Shown: positions 1 through 12,861 of the stretch, piece by piece
Position numbering within the stretch: position 1 is the first letter of the stretch
Layout of the letters: every line of letters starts with the position of its first letter
From: Cymbidium sinense
Taxonomy: Eukaryota > Streptophyta > Magnoliopsida > Asparagales > Orchidaceae
Direction: 5' to 3'
DNA: 64,000 nucleotides
Assembly: GCA_021442155.1 (NCBI GenBank)
Contig: CM038215.1
Coordinates: 5,852,976-5,916,975 of the forward strand
The notes under the pieces: model-generated
Databases searched by the model: none
Told to the model about the DNA's origin: nothing
What the model saw: only the letters and a program-made list of their open reading frames with translations
Position numbers and translations under genes: made by a program

Positions 1-1298
1 TTATTTTATTTGGGTTTATGTTTTTTTATTTATTTCATTTTTAGGTTTTTAGGATTTTAGGGTTTAGGGTTTAGGGTTTAGGGTTTGGTGTTTAGGGTTT
101 TGGGTTTAGGGTTTTAAGTGTAGACTTTCGACTTTAGTGTTGTAGGTTTTATAGTTTTAGGTTTTGGGTTTAGGGTTTACTATTTAGAGTTTAGTGTTTT
201 AGGGTTTAGGGTTTAGGGTTTACTCTTTAGGGGTTAGGGTTTTAAGGTTTAGGGTATAGGGTTTAAGGTTAGGGTTTTTTTTATTAATGTTTTCTAATTT
301 TTTGATTTTTTTTTAAAATTCAATAAATTAGTAGTTTAGGTTTATTTTATTTTATTTTATTTTATTTATATAGCTTTATTTTTATTTTATTTAATTTAGT
401 TTATGTATTTTAGGTTTATTTATTTTAGTTTAGGTTTAGGGATTGGCTTTTTTTTGTTTAGTTTTTTTTTATTTTATTTTTTATGTTTTGGTTTTATTTT
501 TATTTTTAGTTCTAGGTTTAGGTTTTTATTTTATTTTTTTAGGTTTAGGTTTTAGGTTTTAATTTTAGTTTATTTTTTGGTTTTATTTTCTAATTTAGGT
601 TTAGGTTTATTTTTAGTTTATTTTATTTTATTTAGGGTTTTGGTTTAGGTTTAGGTTTTGCTTATTTTAGGTTTAGGTTTTATTTATTTTAGTTTAGATT
701 ATTTTAGTTTAAGTTTATGTTTATTTTACTTTTATTTTAGGTTTATGTTTTCTTTTTAGTTTAGGGTTTAGATTTTTTTATATTTATTTTTAGGTTTAGG
801 ATTTTAGTTTTTATTTAATTTATTTTTTTTATTTTAGGATTAGCCTTTATTTTATTTAGGTATTTTAGTTTTTACTTTAGTTTAAATTTTATTTATTTTA
901 TTTTATTTTAGTTTTATTTTTTTTTTATTATTTTAGGCTTAGGTTTAAGTTTAGGTTTGTTTAGGTTTTTATTTTATTTTATTTTTCTATTTTATTTATT
1001 TCTATTTTATTTTGGGTTAAGTTTATTTATTTATTTTATTTTTTTTGGATTTTTTTATTTTAGGTATAGGGTTTAGGGTTAGTTGAGGGTTTAGGGTATA
1101 GGTTTTGGGGCTTACGGCTTAGGGTTTACGGTTTAGGTTTTAGGGTTTAGGTTTAGAGTTTACAGTTTTAGGGTTTAGGATTTAAGGTTTATGGTTTATG
1201 GTTTTTAGGGCTTAGGGTTTAAGGTTTAGGGTTTAGGTTTTAGGTCTAGGTTTCAGATTTTAGTTTAGGGCTTAGGGTTTTTAGTTTTTTATTTTTTT
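1..1298 (+). repeat. Composite telomere-like satellite, left end
   Basis: Three parts are visible: a degenerate TTTAGGG block (about 50-285), a T-rich low-complexity stretch made of TTTATTTTA and TTTAGGTTTAGG words (about 286-1060), and a second degenerate TTTAGGG block (about 1061-1290). A poor version of the monomer anchor, TTTAAAATTCAATAAATTAG, lies at about 312-331. No coding potential is seen. Confidence 0.85.
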
Positions 1299-1752
1299 AA
1301 TAGAGAACAAATTCAGATACAACATTTCTTCTTTTCATTTCATCAACCAAGTAACATACCAAGTCTTCTAAGACACAAGTGATGACATAGATAAAAAATG
1401 AGCACACATAGAATAAATTAAGGACCCTATATAACTAGAACCGTCTCTACTATAAAACATAGTTCCATAAGCGGTGGATCGAATGTTCTTTGGTTTCTCT
1501 GATTACCATCAAGGAACCACTGACCTCTCAAGTAGTAGGATCCACCATCATATCCCGATCTAGCTCCTCCACCACCACCAGGTTGTAAACTCAGTTGCTC
1601 CTCCCACCTCCATAACACCTTTTCGACCACCACCTCCCATATGCGACTCCAGTCCCCACCACCACCATAATAGCTGCGGCTGTGCCTTCTCCTCCATGCT
1701 AGATCTAGGCGTACTGCTGGTGTGATGATGTTCTGTCATCATGCCCATTCTT
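1299..1752 (-). pseudogene. Glycine-rich RNA-binding protein 3' fragment, copy 1
   Basis: Read on the minus strand, this starts at a codon pair for Asn-Gly next to telomere-like DNA, runs through a Gly-rich stretch, and ends with a recognisable C-terminus (GGARSGYDGGSYYLRG, then a DGN motif). About 170 bases of 3' UTR follow, ending in GTTCTCT and a short A-run. Plant GR-RBPs (GRP7/RZ-type family) have an N-terminal RRM followed by a Gly/Arg/Tyr-rich tail that binds RNA. Only the tail and the last RRM strand are represented here. The frame shifts several times and the region reading ITVNQAQSR in functional genes is badly decayed, so this copy cannot make protein. It matches five other full-length copies in the window in orientation and end points. 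Confidence 0.75.
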
Positions 1753-4087
1753 AGGATTTAGGTTTAGGTTTAGGTTTATTTTTTAATTTATTTAGTTACT
1801 TTAGGTTTAGGTTTAATTTTAGGGTTTGGGGTTTAGGGTTTAGGGTTTTTAGTGGTGATTTAGGATCTAGGTTATGCTAGGGTTTAGAGTTTAGTTTAGG
1901 TTGATTTTTTTGGGTTTTGGGTTTAGGTTTAGGGCTGTAAGTTAGGTTTAGGTTTTGTTTTTTAAAATTCAGACCCATATTTAGGTATTTAGTATTTAAT
2001 TAAATTTATTTTATTTTATTTATGTTATTTTTTTAGTTTATTTAGTTTAATTTATTTATTTTTGTAGGTTTCTATTTTAGTTTATTTTAGTTTTAAGTTT
2101 AGATTTAGGTTCATTTTAGTTGAGTTTTCATTTTATTTTTAGGTAGGTTTTAATTATTATTTTAAGGTTTAGGTTTAGGATTTTATTTTATTTTTTGAGG
2201 TTTAGGTTTTAGGCTTTTATTTTTTAATTTATGTTTAGCTTTACTTTTATTTTATTTTATTTTATGTAGTTTAGGTTTATGTTTAAGTTTAGTTTCTTTT
2301 AGGTTTAAGTTTAGGTTTTATTTATTTTATTTTAGTTTTAGGTTTATTTTATTTTTAAATTTTATTTTTAATTTAGGTTTAGGTTGTTTTAGTTTAGTGT
2401 TTAGGTTTTATTTTTTATTTATTTTTAGATTTTATTTTTAGGTTAATTTTTTAGGTTTAAGTCTTTATTTATTTTTTATTTTATTTTATTTTAAGTTTAA
2501 TTTTTAATTTCACATTTAGTTTTATTTTATTTAAGTTTTATTCTTAGGTTAATATTATTTTTTTTAATTTAGTTTAGGTTTTATTTTTTTTATTTTAGAT
2601 TTTTTTATTTTATTTTATTTTATTTTTTAGGTTTATGTTCATTTTTATGTTTTTGTTTAGGTTTTTATTAACTTATTATTATTTTTATTTTATTTAGGTT
2701 TAGTTTTATTTATTTATTTTATTGTTATGTTTTATTTAGTTTAGGTTTAGCTTTTTAGATTTTTAGGTTTTTAGGTTTTTAGGGTTTAGAATTTAGGGTT
2801 TAGGTTTTAGGGTTTAGGGTTTAGGGTTTAGGGTTTTTGGGTTTATGGTCAGTGTTTAGTTTAGTTCAGGGTTTAGATTATTAAGGTAGTTTAGTCTTGT
2901 GGCTTAGGGTAGGTCATTTAGGGTTGGCTCAGGGTTTAGGGCCTCAGGCCTTAGGGATCAGGCTATTTTAGGGCAGGTTTAATGTAGCGTCAGGTCTTAG
3001 GGTTGTGGCTCAGATCTGGGGTAGTGGTAGGAGGATCAAGTTCAATTTTGGGGGGTTAGTTCAGTTTTGGTTTTTAGGATTAGTTTGGTGTAGGTTAGGA
3101 TTGTGTAGGGTAGCATTTTTTTTTTTTTTAAGCAAAACCCAGGTTTTGTTTATCTTTTGTTAATTAGTTTATTTTATATTTTTTATTGAGGTTTATTTTA
3201 TTTTATTTAGTTTAGTTTATAAATTATGTTATTTTATTTGTTAGGTTTTATTTTAGTTTATATTTTAGTTAGGTTTAGGTTTATGTTTATCTTTTAGTTT
3301 AGTTTTATTTTATTTTTTATTTTTAGGTTTAGGTTTTATTTTTATTATTAGGTTTAGGTTTAGGTTTTATTTTATTTTTTAGGTTTAGGTATTAGGTTTA
3401 ATTTAGTTTTATTTTTAGGTTTAATTTTTAGTTTAAGTTTAGGTTTATTTTTAGTTTATTTTATTTTATTTAGTTTAGGTTTAGGTTTATTTATTTTAGT
3501 TTTAGTTTTTGTTATTTTTTATTTTAGGTTTTTTTGTAGGGTTTAGTTTTATTTTATTTATTTTTAAGTTTTATATTAGGTTTATTTTTTTTAGGTTTAA
3601 GTTTTTATTTAATTTTATTTCATTTTATTTTGGGTTTATTTTATTCTTATTTTACATCTTTTATTATATCTAGGTTTTTATTTTTTAGTTTATTTTAGGT
3701 TTTATTTATTTTATTTTAGTTTAGGTTTATTTTATAGTTTATTTTCTTAGGTTTAGGTTTAAGTTTATGTTTTAGTTATGTTTTTAATTTATTTTATTTT
3801 TTTCTTTTATTTTGGTTTAGGTTTTTCTATTAATTGTATTTCAAGGTTTTATTTAGTTTAGGTTTAGGTTTTTAGCTTTTTAGGGTTTAGGGATTAGGGT
3901 TAATTTAAGGTTTATGGTTTAGGGTTTAGGGTTTAGGGTTTAGGACTTATGGTTTAGGGTGTAGGTTTTAGGGTTTAGGATTTGAGGTTTTAGGGTTTAG
4001 GCTTTATGGTTTTTAGGGTTTAGGGTTGGGTTATAGGTTTTAGGTTTATGTTTTAGTTTAGGCTTCGTGGTTTTGGAATTTTTTTTT
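1753..4087 (+). repeat. Composite telomere-like satellite
   Basis: Alternating blocks: TTTAGGG-like at about 1753-1950, T-rich at 1960-2760, TTTAGGG-like at 2760-3110, T-rich at 3130-3870, and TTTAGGG-like at 3870-4080. The stretch 2880-3110 is the most diverged telomere-like part, with G-rich words such as GGGTAGGTC and GGTTGGCTC. No gene is seen. Confidence 0.85.
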
Positions 4088-4562
4088 AAGAGAATAAATT
4101 TAGATTCAACATTTCTTTGATTTCATCAGCCAAGTAACACACCTAGTTTTCTAAGACACAAGCGATGAAATAGATTAGAATGAGCATGCATAGAGTAAAT
4201 CAAAATCCCTAGATAAATATAATTATCTCTACTATAAAGGCATAGTTCCATAAGCAGCAGATCGGATGGGTAGTTCTTCCATTTTGCTTGTTCCCATCAG
4301 AACTACCCCAGCCTCTTGAGTAGCAGGATCCACCATCATATCCCCGATCTCTCCCTCTGCCCCCACCACGGATGTAACCTCTGTCGCTCCTCCTGCCTCC
4401 ATAACCACCACTATTTTGACCACCTCCTCCATATCCACCAGTACCTCCAAATCCCCCACCAGCACTACGATAACCATTGCCTCCACTTTTGCCTCCATCA
4501 CCAAATCTAGACTAAGCCTAGTTGACAGTGATGTTCCTTCCCACAAGGTTCTACCCATTCTT
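4088..4562 (-). pseudogene. Glycine-rich RNA-binding protein 3' fragment, copy 2 (best preserved)
   Basis: On the minus strand the frame reads Asn-Gly-stop-Asn-Leu, then GRNITVN, stop-Ala-stop-Ser-Arg, and a long open Gly-rich tail with SGGYGGRRSDRGY and GRGRDRGYDGG motifs and a C-terminus rich in Ser, Asp, Gly and Asn. This matches the end of the RRM (NGQNLDGRNITVNQAQSR-like in functional plant GR-RBPs) followed by the RGG-type tail. All three stops are TAG at positions where the family usually has Gln or Glu. The usual stop at the protein end is also lost. The ~150 bp 3' UTR follows and ends in TCTTAAAAAAA on the minus strand, which resembles a poly(A) remnant. There is no promoter, start codon or RNP motif, so it is a dead fragment. 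Confidence 0.8.
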
Positions 4563-7500
4563 AGGGTTCAGGTTTAGGTTTAGGTTTAGGTATATTAGGT
4601 TTTAGGGTTTAGGTTTATTTTTTATATTATTTAACTAGTTTAGATTTGCTTTAGACCTTGAGGTTTACGGTTTAGGGTTTAGGGTCTAAGGTTTAGGGTT
4701 TAGTGTTTAGGGTTTTAGGGTTTAGGGTTTTAGCTTTAGGTTTGGTTTTTATTTTATGATTTTAGGGTTTAGGATTTATGGTTTATGGTTTATGGTTTTA
4801 TAAACAATTAAGTAAATTTTAGGTTTATTTAGTTTATTTAGTTAATTTTTTATTTATTTTAGTTTATTTTATTTTTTTTATTTTATTTAGGTTTATTTTT
4901 ATTTTATTTAGTTAGGTTATTTATTTTGATTTATTTATTTCATTTTAGGTTTTGTTTTAGTTTATTTTTTAGGTTTATTTTATGTTTAGGTTTATTTTAT
5001 TTTAGTTGAGTTTTATTTTTATTTTATTTTAGGTTTAGGTTTATTTTATTTTTTAGGTGTTTAGGTTTATATTATTTTTTATTTTATTTTAGTTTAGTTT
5101 TTATTTTTTTAGGTTTAGGTTTAGGTTTTGGTTTTAGTTTAAGTTTTTATTTTATTTTATTTATTTATTTTATTTTGTATGAGGTTTTTCTATTTATTTT
5201 ATTTTTAGGTTCTATTTACTTTAGGTTTAGGTTTTCAAGTTATTAGGTTTTAGGGTTTAGGGTTTAGAGTTTTAGGGTTTAGGGTTTAGGGTTTTAGAGT
5301 TTAGAGTTTAAGGTTAAGGTTTAGGGTTTAGGGTTTAGGGTGTAGTGTTTAGGCTCTAAGGTTGAGGGTTTTTAGGGTTTAGGGTTATCTTGGGGTTGAA
5401 GATTAGTTCAAAGTTTAAGGTTTTGAGTATAGGGTTTTATCCTTTAAGGTTGATGGTTAGTTGAGGGTTTAGGGTTTATGGCTTAGGGTTTAGGATTTAT
5501 GGTTTAGAGTTTAGGGTATATGATTTTTTTTTAAAAAAGAATTAATTGAACTGATAGGTTTAGGTTTATTTAGTTTATTTAGTTTTTGTTAATTTATTTT
5601 AGTTTATTTTATTATTTTATTTTTATTTAGTTTGGTTTATTTAATTTAGGTTTATTTATTTTAGTTTATATTTTAGGTTTAGGCTTAGGTTTATGTTTAT
5701 TTCTTAGTTTATTTTTATTTTTATTTTATTTTTAAGGTAAATGTTTTATGTTTACTTTTAGGTTTAGGTTTAGGTTTTTATTTTATTTTTTTAGGTTTTT
5801 TTAGGTCTTATTTTTTAGTTTAAGTTTAGGTTTATTTTTATTTATCTTACTTTATTTAGTTTAGGGTTAAGATTTAGTTTATTTTAGGTTTAGGTTAAGG
5901 TTTTATTAATTTTAATATAGTTTATTTTAGTTTAGGTTTAGGTTTATTTTATTTTGTTTGTTTTATTTTTATTTTAGGTTTTGGGTTTTATTTTTTATTT
6001 ATTTTTAGGTTTAGGTTATTATTTTATTTTATTTTAGGTTTATTTCATTTTAATTTTACATTTATTTTGATTTTATTTAGGTTTTTTATTTTTAGGTTTA
6101 TTTTATTTTATAGTTTGGTTTATGTTTTTACTTATTTTATTTTTGTTTCATTTTTATTTTTTATTTTATTTTTTTTAGGTTTAAGTTTAGGTTTTAGTTT
6201 ATGTTTTTATTTTATTTCATTTTTGTATTTTATTTAGTTTTATGTATTTTTATTTAGTTTTTAGGTTTATTTTAGGTGGGTATAGGGTTTAGGGTTTTGA
6301 TTTAGGTTTAGGGTTTAGGGTTGTTGATTTTAGGGGTTTTAGGGTTTAGGGTTTATGGTTTGGGTTTAGAGTGTTTAAGGTTGTTGATTTTAGGGTTTAG
6401 GAGGGTTTAGGGTTTAAAGTGGGATTAGTGGGGGGTTTAGGGTTTTACTGGTTTTATTTATTTTTATTTTTTTTAATTTTTGATTATTTTAAAAATTAAG
6501 TAAACTCGTATATTTAGGTTTATTTAATTTATTTAGTTTTTTATTTGTTTTAGTTTATTTTATTTTTTTAATTTTATCTAAGTTTTTTTTATTTTTATTT
6601 AGTTTATTTTATTTATGTTAGTTTATTTTTATGTATAGGTTTAGTTTTTTTTTTAATTTGTTAGCTTTAGGTTTTAGGTTTTTATTTTAGGTATTATTTT
6701 TTAGTTTAGGTATAGGTTTATTTTTTGTTTGTTTTATTTTATTTAGTTTAGGTTTTGGCTTAGGTTTAGTAAATTTTATGTTTAGGTTTAGGTTTTATTT
6801 ATTTTTGTTTAGTTTATCTTAGTTTAGGTTTAGGTTTATATTATTATTATTTTAAGTTTATTTTTATTTATTTTAATTTTAGTTTTTATTTTATTTAAGT
6901 TTTTTATTTTTTTTGTTTTTTTTGGTTTTTATTTATTTTATTTTTGTTTAGTTTTTATTTTTTATTTTCTTTTCTTTCTAGGTTTATGTTTTGGCTTAAG
7001 TTTAGGTTTTAGTTTAAGTTTTTATTTTATTATATTTTTTCATTTTATTATGTATAAGATTTTTTATTTTTTTATTTTTAGGTTTTATTTAATTTAGGTT
7101 TAGGTTTTTAGCTTTTTAGGGTTTAAGTTTTAAGTTTTTATTTTAGGATAATTTTTAGGTTTTATTTTTTAGTTTAGGTTTACGTTTACTTTTAGTTTAG
7201 TTTATTTTCTTAGTTTACAATTTAGGTTTAGGTTAAGGTTTTAACTGTTTTAGTTTTGTTTATTTTATATTAGGTTTAGGTTTATTGTATTTTGTTTATT
7301 TTATTTTTATTTTAAGTTTAGTTTTTATTTTCAATTTAGGGTTTGGGTTTTATTATTTATTTATTTTTAAGTTTTTTTTAGGTTTATTTTTTAGGTTTAG
7401 AATTTTATTTTAGCTTTATCTTATTCTTATTTTATGTTTAGTTTTTATTTTATTTAGGTTTTTTATTCTTTCGTCTATTTTATTTTTAATTTAGTTTATG

Positions 7501-9173
7501 TTTTTATTTATTTTAATTTAGTTTATTTTTATTTATTTTATTTTATTTTATTTTCATGTTTAGGTTTAATTTTTATGTTATTTTTATTTTATGTTATTTA
7601 GGTTTAGGTTTTTTTATATGTTATTTTTTAGGTTTTAATTTTACTTTATGTTAGGTTTCGTTTTAGGATTTAGGCTTTAGCTACTTTTTAGGTTAGTGTT
7701 TTAGAGCATAGGGTTTTTAGGGTTAGTATAGGGTTTAGAGCTTAGGGTTTAGGGTTAAGTTAGGGTTTATGGTTTAGGGTTAAGGTTTAAAGTTTAGGGT
7801 TACTTTAGCATTTAGGGATTTTTAGTGTTTAGGGTTTAGGGTTTAGGGTTGTAGGTTTAGAGTTTTGGTGTTTTTAAAAAAAAATTAAGAAAATCATTAT
7901 ATTTGGGTTTATTTAGTTTATTTTTTATTTATTTTAGTTTATTATAATTATAATTTTTATTTAGGTTTATTTTTTTACATTTATTTAGTTTAGTTTATTT
8001 ATTTTAAGTTTATTTATTTTAGTTTATTTTTTTGTTTTAGTTTTTTTACGTTTATGTTTAGGTTTATGTTTATTTTTTAGTTTAGTTTTATTTTTATTTT
8101 ATATTTTTAGGTTTAGGTTTAGGATTTTATTTCATTTTTTTAGGTTTATGTTTTAAATTTTTTATTTTAGGTTTATTTTTAGGTTTTATTATTTAGTTTA
8201 GGTTTAGGTTTACTTTTAGTTTATTTTATTTTATTTATTTTAGGATTTAGGCTTAGTTTATTTTTGGTTTAGGTTTAGGTTTTATTGGTTGTAGTTTAGT
8301 TTATTTTAGTTTAGGGTTAGGTTTATTTTATTTTGTTTATTTTTTTTATTTTAAGTTTAGTTTTTATTTTTTGCTTAAGGTTTGGGTTTTACTTTTTATT
8401 TATTTCTACCTTTTATTTTTAAGTTTATTTTTTGGCTTAAGTTTTTATTTAGTTTTTATTTTATTTCATTTTAAGTTTATTCTATTTTTGTTTTACATTT
8501 ACTTTTTATTTTATTAAAATTTTTTATTCTTAGGTTTATTTTATTTTTTAATTTAGTTTAGGTTTTTAGTTAATTTATTTTAGTTTATTTTTATTTTTTA
8601 TGTTATTTTATTTTTAAGTTTAGGTTTAGATTTTAGTTATGTCATTATTTTCTGATATTTTATTATTTCATTTAGGTTTAACTTTTTTATTTATATTATT
8701 TTTAGGTTTTATTTTGTTTAGGTAGTTTTAGTTTTTTAGGGTTTAAGGTTTTGGATTTTGGGTTTTGGGTTTTAGTGTTTAGGGTTTTAGTGTTTAAGGT
8801 TTTAGGGTTTAGGGTTTAGGGTTTAAGATTTACCAAGGTTTTTAGAGGTTTTATGTTTAATGTTTAGGAGGAGGTTTAGAGTGAGTTTAGGGTTTTGTGG
8901 GAGTTTAGGTTTGGGTTTAGGGTTTAGGGTTTCCAAGGTTTAGGCTTTAGGGAGGGTGAGGTAGGTTGAGGTTTAGGGTTTATGAGTGCAGGCCTGGGTA
9001 GGAGTTAGTGGGTTTAGAGTTAAGGGTTTAGGGTGGGTCATGGTTTATTTATTTATTTTTTATTTATTTAGGGTTTAGGTTGTCAGTAGGGTTTAGAGTT
9101 GACTAGGGAGGGAGTTTTAAGGTTTAAGATTTAGCATTTAGGATTTAGGGTTTAGGGTTTATGATTTTTTTTA
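4563..9173 (+). repeat. Composite satellite, four to five monomers
   Basis: Anchor sequences close to AATTAAGTAAAC start at 4806, 5540 (diverged), 6494 and 7883, giving monomers of about 730, 950, 1390 and 1290 bp up to the next anchor at 9174. Each has a T-rich body followed by a TTTAGGG-like block (for example 5250-5510, 6280-6440, 7680-7865 and 8730-9165). The body motif TTTTATTTTGTTTATTTTA or a close variant recurs in these monomers. No gene is seen. Confidence 0.85.
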
Positions 9174-10385
9174 AATTATGTAAATTGGTACGCTTAGGTT
9201 TATTTAGTTTGTTTTTATTTATTTAATTTATTTTGTTTTTTATTTTTATTTTAGTTTATTTTTATGTTTTTATTTAGTTAATTTACATAGTTTAGGTTTA
9301 TTTATTTTTATTTAGGTTTTTTATTTTAGTATAGGTTTTTTATTTTAGTTTATTTTTTGGTTTAAGTTTAGGTATATGGAAGTTTAGGTTTAGAGGTTTA
9401 GTGGGAGTTTAGGTTTAGGGTTTGGGAGGGAGGTTGTGGTTTAGTGTTTAGGAGTGGGGTTTAGGATTTTAGAGTGGTGGATTTAGGTACATGGAGGGTG
9501 GGGTTTATCTTAAGGTTTAGGGTTTAGGGTTTTGGGTTAAGGATTTAGGGTTTAGGGTTTAGGGATTAGGGATTAGGCTTTTAGGGATTAGGTTTAATTT
9601 TATATAGTTTCTTTATTTTATTTATATTTATTTTAGTTTATCTTATTTTTTATTTTTTTTAGGTTTATTTATTATTTTTATTTAGTTTAGTTTATTTATT
9701 TTAGGTTTATTTATTTTAGTTTAGGTTTATGTTTATTTATTAGTTTAGTTTTATTTTTATTTTATTTTTAAAGTTTATATTTTATTTATGTACTTTTAGG
9801 TTTAGGTTTACATTTTAATTTTAATTTTATAAGGTTAAGGTTTTTGGTTTTTATTTTAGGTTTTTCTTAGGTTTTATTTTTTAGTTTAAATTTAGGTTTA
9901 TTTTTAGTTTATTTTATTTTATAGCTTTAGGTTAAGGTTTAGTTTAATTCAGGTTTAGGTTTACATTTTATTTCTTTTAGTTCAGGTTTAGGTTTTCAAA
10001 TTTTTAGGGTTTAATTTTAGGGTTTAGGGTTTAGGTTTTAGGATTTTAGGGTTTAGGGTTTAGGGTTTAGTGTTTATGTTTATGGTTTAGCATTTTTATG
10101 GTTTACGATTTATAGTTTAGGTTTCAGGGTTTAGGGTTAGATTAGGTTTAGTGTTTAAGGTTTTGGTTTTAGAGTTTAGGGTTTATGGTTTAGGATTAAT
10201 TTAAGGTTTAGAGGGTTTAGGATTTATGTTAGGGGGGTGGGAGGGTTGATTTAGGAGTTTAGTTTAGGGTTGAGGTGGGAGGTTGTAGGTATAGGGTAGG
10301 TTGGGGTTAGTTTAAGGTTTAGTGTTTAGGGTTTAGGTTTAGGATTTAGTGTTTAGGGTTTGAAGTTTAGGGATTTTTTTTTTTA
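9174..10385 (+). repeat. Satellite monomer (about 1.21 kb)
   Basis: It starts at the anchor AATTATGTAAATTGGTACG. The T-rich body is interrupted early by a G-rich telomere-like stretch at about 9370-9595, so it may be a fusion of two partial monomers. A second TTTAGGG-like block at about 10000-10375 leads into the next anchor. Confidence 0.75.
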
Positions 10386-11483
10386 AATTAAGTAAACTAG
10401 TAGGTTTAGGTTTTTTTAGTTTACTTGGTTTATTTTATATTTTTATTAAGTTTATTTTCAATTTTTATTTAGTTTAGTTTATTTATTTTAGGTTTATTTT
10501 TCATAGATTAGGCTTTTTATTTTAGTTTATTGTTTAGGTTTAGGTTTAGATTTATGTTTATGTTTTAGTTTAGCTTTATTTTTATTGTATTTTTTAGGTT
10601 TATGTTTTATTTTTTATTGTTTGGTTTAGGGTTTCTATTTTATTTAGGTTGAGGTTTAGGTTTTAGGTTTTTTTTAGGTTTATTTTTAGGTTTTATTTTT
10701 TAGTTTAAGTTTAGGTCTATTTTTAGTTTATTTTATTTTACTTAGTTTAGGGTTTAGGTTAAGGTTTTAACTGTGTTAGTTTTGTTTATTTTATTATAGG
10801 TTTAGGTTTATTTTATTTTGTTTATTTTATTTTTATTTTAAGTTTAGTTTTTATTTTCAGTTTAGGGTATGGGTTTTATTATTTATTTATTTTTAGGTTT
10901 TATTATTAGGTTTATTTTTTAGGTTTAGGTTTTTATTTAGTTTCTATTTTATTTTATTTTAAGTTTATCTTATTTTTATTTTATGTTTAGTTTTTATTTT
11001 ATTTAGGTTTTTCAATCTTTGGTTTATTTTATTTTTTAATTAAGTTTATGTTTTTATTTATTTTAATTTAGTTTATTTTTATTTATTTATTTATTTATTT
11101 ATTTTTTATGTTTAGGTTTAGGTTTTATTTTATGTTATTTTTTATTTTATTTTATTTAGGTTTAGGTTTTTTATTTTTTATTTTTTAGGTTTTACTTACT
11201 TTATGTTTAGGTTTTTAGGTTTTGTGGATTTAGGCTTTAGGGCTTAAGGTTTAGGGTTAGTTTAGGGTCAAGTGCTTAGGGTTTTATGGGTTTTAGGGTT
11301 TATGGTTTTGTGTTAAGTTAGGGTTTACAATTTAGGATTTTAAGGTTTATGGTTAAGGTTTAAAGTTTAGGGTTAGTTTAACATTTAGGGTTTTTTAGGG
11401 TTTAGGGTTTAGGGTTGTAGGTTTAGTATTTAGGGTTTAGGGTTAAGGATTTAGGGTTTAGGGTTTAGAGGTGTTTAAAAAAA
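10386..11483 (+). repeat. Satellite monomer (about 1.10 kb)
   Basis: A typical full monomer: the anchor AATTAAGTAAACTAGTAGG, a T-rich body with TTTTATTTTGTTTATTTTA near 10813, then a TTTAGGG-like block from about 11230 to 11475. It is closely similar to the following monomer and to 7883-9173, so it is one of the best reference units. Confidence 0.85.
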
Positions 11484-12861
11484 ATTTAAGTAAACCATTA
11501 TGTTTAGGTTTATTTAGTTTATTTTTTATTTATTTTAGTTTATTATAATTTTAATTTTATTTAGGTTTATTTTTTACTTTTATTTAGATTAGTTTATTTA
11601 TTTTAGGTTTATTTATTTTAGTTTATTTTTTATTTTAGTTTTTTTAGGTTTATGTTTAGGTTTATGTTTATCTTTTAGTTTAGTTTTATTTTTATTTTAT
11701 TCTTTTAGCTTAAGGTTTAATTTTATATTTTTAGGTTTAGGTTTAGGATTTTATTTTATTTTTTTAGGTTTAGGTTTTAAATTTCTTATTTTAGGTTTTA
11801 TTTTTTTGTTAAGGTTTTGGTTTACTTTTAGTTTATTTTATTTTATTTATTTTAGGATTTAGGTTTAGTTTATTTTAGGTTTAGGTTTAGGTTTTATTGG
11901 CTGTTGTTTAGTTTATTTTAGTTTATGGTTAGGTTTATTTTTTTGTTTATTTTATTTTTATTTTTGGTTTAGTTTTTATTTTAGTTTAGGGTTTGGGTTT
12001 TATTTTTTAATTATTTCTACCTTTTATTTTTAGGTTTATTTTTTAGGCTTAAATTTTTATTTAGTTTTTATTTTATTTCATTTTAAGTTTATTGTGTTTT
12101 TATTTTACATTAAGTTTTTATTTTATTAAAATTTTTCATTCTTAGGTTTATTTTATTTTTTAGTTTAGTTTAGGTTTTTATTTAATTTATTTGAGTTTAT
12201 TTTTATTTTTATATTATTTTATTTTTAGGTTTAGGTAATTATTTTCTTATATTTTATTATTTGATTTAGTTTTAAGTTTTTTTTTATTTTACTTTTAGGT
12301 TTTATTTAGTTTAGGTTTAGGTTTTAAGGTTTTAGGGTTTTTGGGTTTTTGGGGTTTAGTGGTTTAGCAGGTTTAAGTGGATTTTAGGGTTTAGGGTTTA
12401 ACATTTAGGATTTTGGGGTTTAAGATTTATCAGTTTTAGGGTTTAGGGTTTTGTAAGGAGTTGTAGGTTTTAAAGTTTAGAGTTTAGAGTTTAGTGTTTA
12501 TGGTTTAGGGTTTAGGGTTTAGGACTTTTGGGTTTAGGGCTTAGGGTTGAAGTTTTTGGCTTTTAGGGTTTAGGGTTGTAGGTTGTAGCATGAGGGTTTA
12601 GGGTTTATTTTAGAGTTATAAGTTTAGGGTTTAGGGTTAGTTTTAAGGTATAGGGTTTAGGGTTTAGGGTTAGCTTTAGGGTTTAGGGTTTAGGGTTATG
12701 GTTTAATTTATTTGCCTTTTATTTTTTTATTTATGGTTTAGGGTTTAGAGTTGTAGGTTTAGGGTTTAGGTTTATGGTTAGCTTTATGGTTTAGGGTTTA
12801 GGTTTTAAGGTTTAAAATTTAGCATTTAGGGTTTAGGGTTAAGGGTTTATATTTTTTTTTA
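11484..12861 (+). repeat. Satellite monomer (about 1.38 kb) with long telomere-like block
   Basis: The anchor is ATTTAAGTAAACCATTATG. The T-rich body runs to about 12320. The telomere-like part (about 12325-12840) is longer than usual and includes repeats of GGGTTAGTTTTAAGG and GGGTTAGCTTTAGGG words. Confidence 0.8.

Noticed and set aside
1..1300. A true chromosome-terminal telomere
   Set aside because: The heptamers are heavily mutated, interrupted by T-rich body, and recur throughout 64 kb. A terminal array would be long, uniform and at a sequence end.
4316..4510. His/Cys-rich + strand open frame resembling a metal-binding protein
   Set aside because: It is the antisense of the Gly-rich tail of GR-RBP copy 2 (GGN codons read backwards give His/Pro/Thr-rich frames). 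The frame at 39271-39465 is the same effect.
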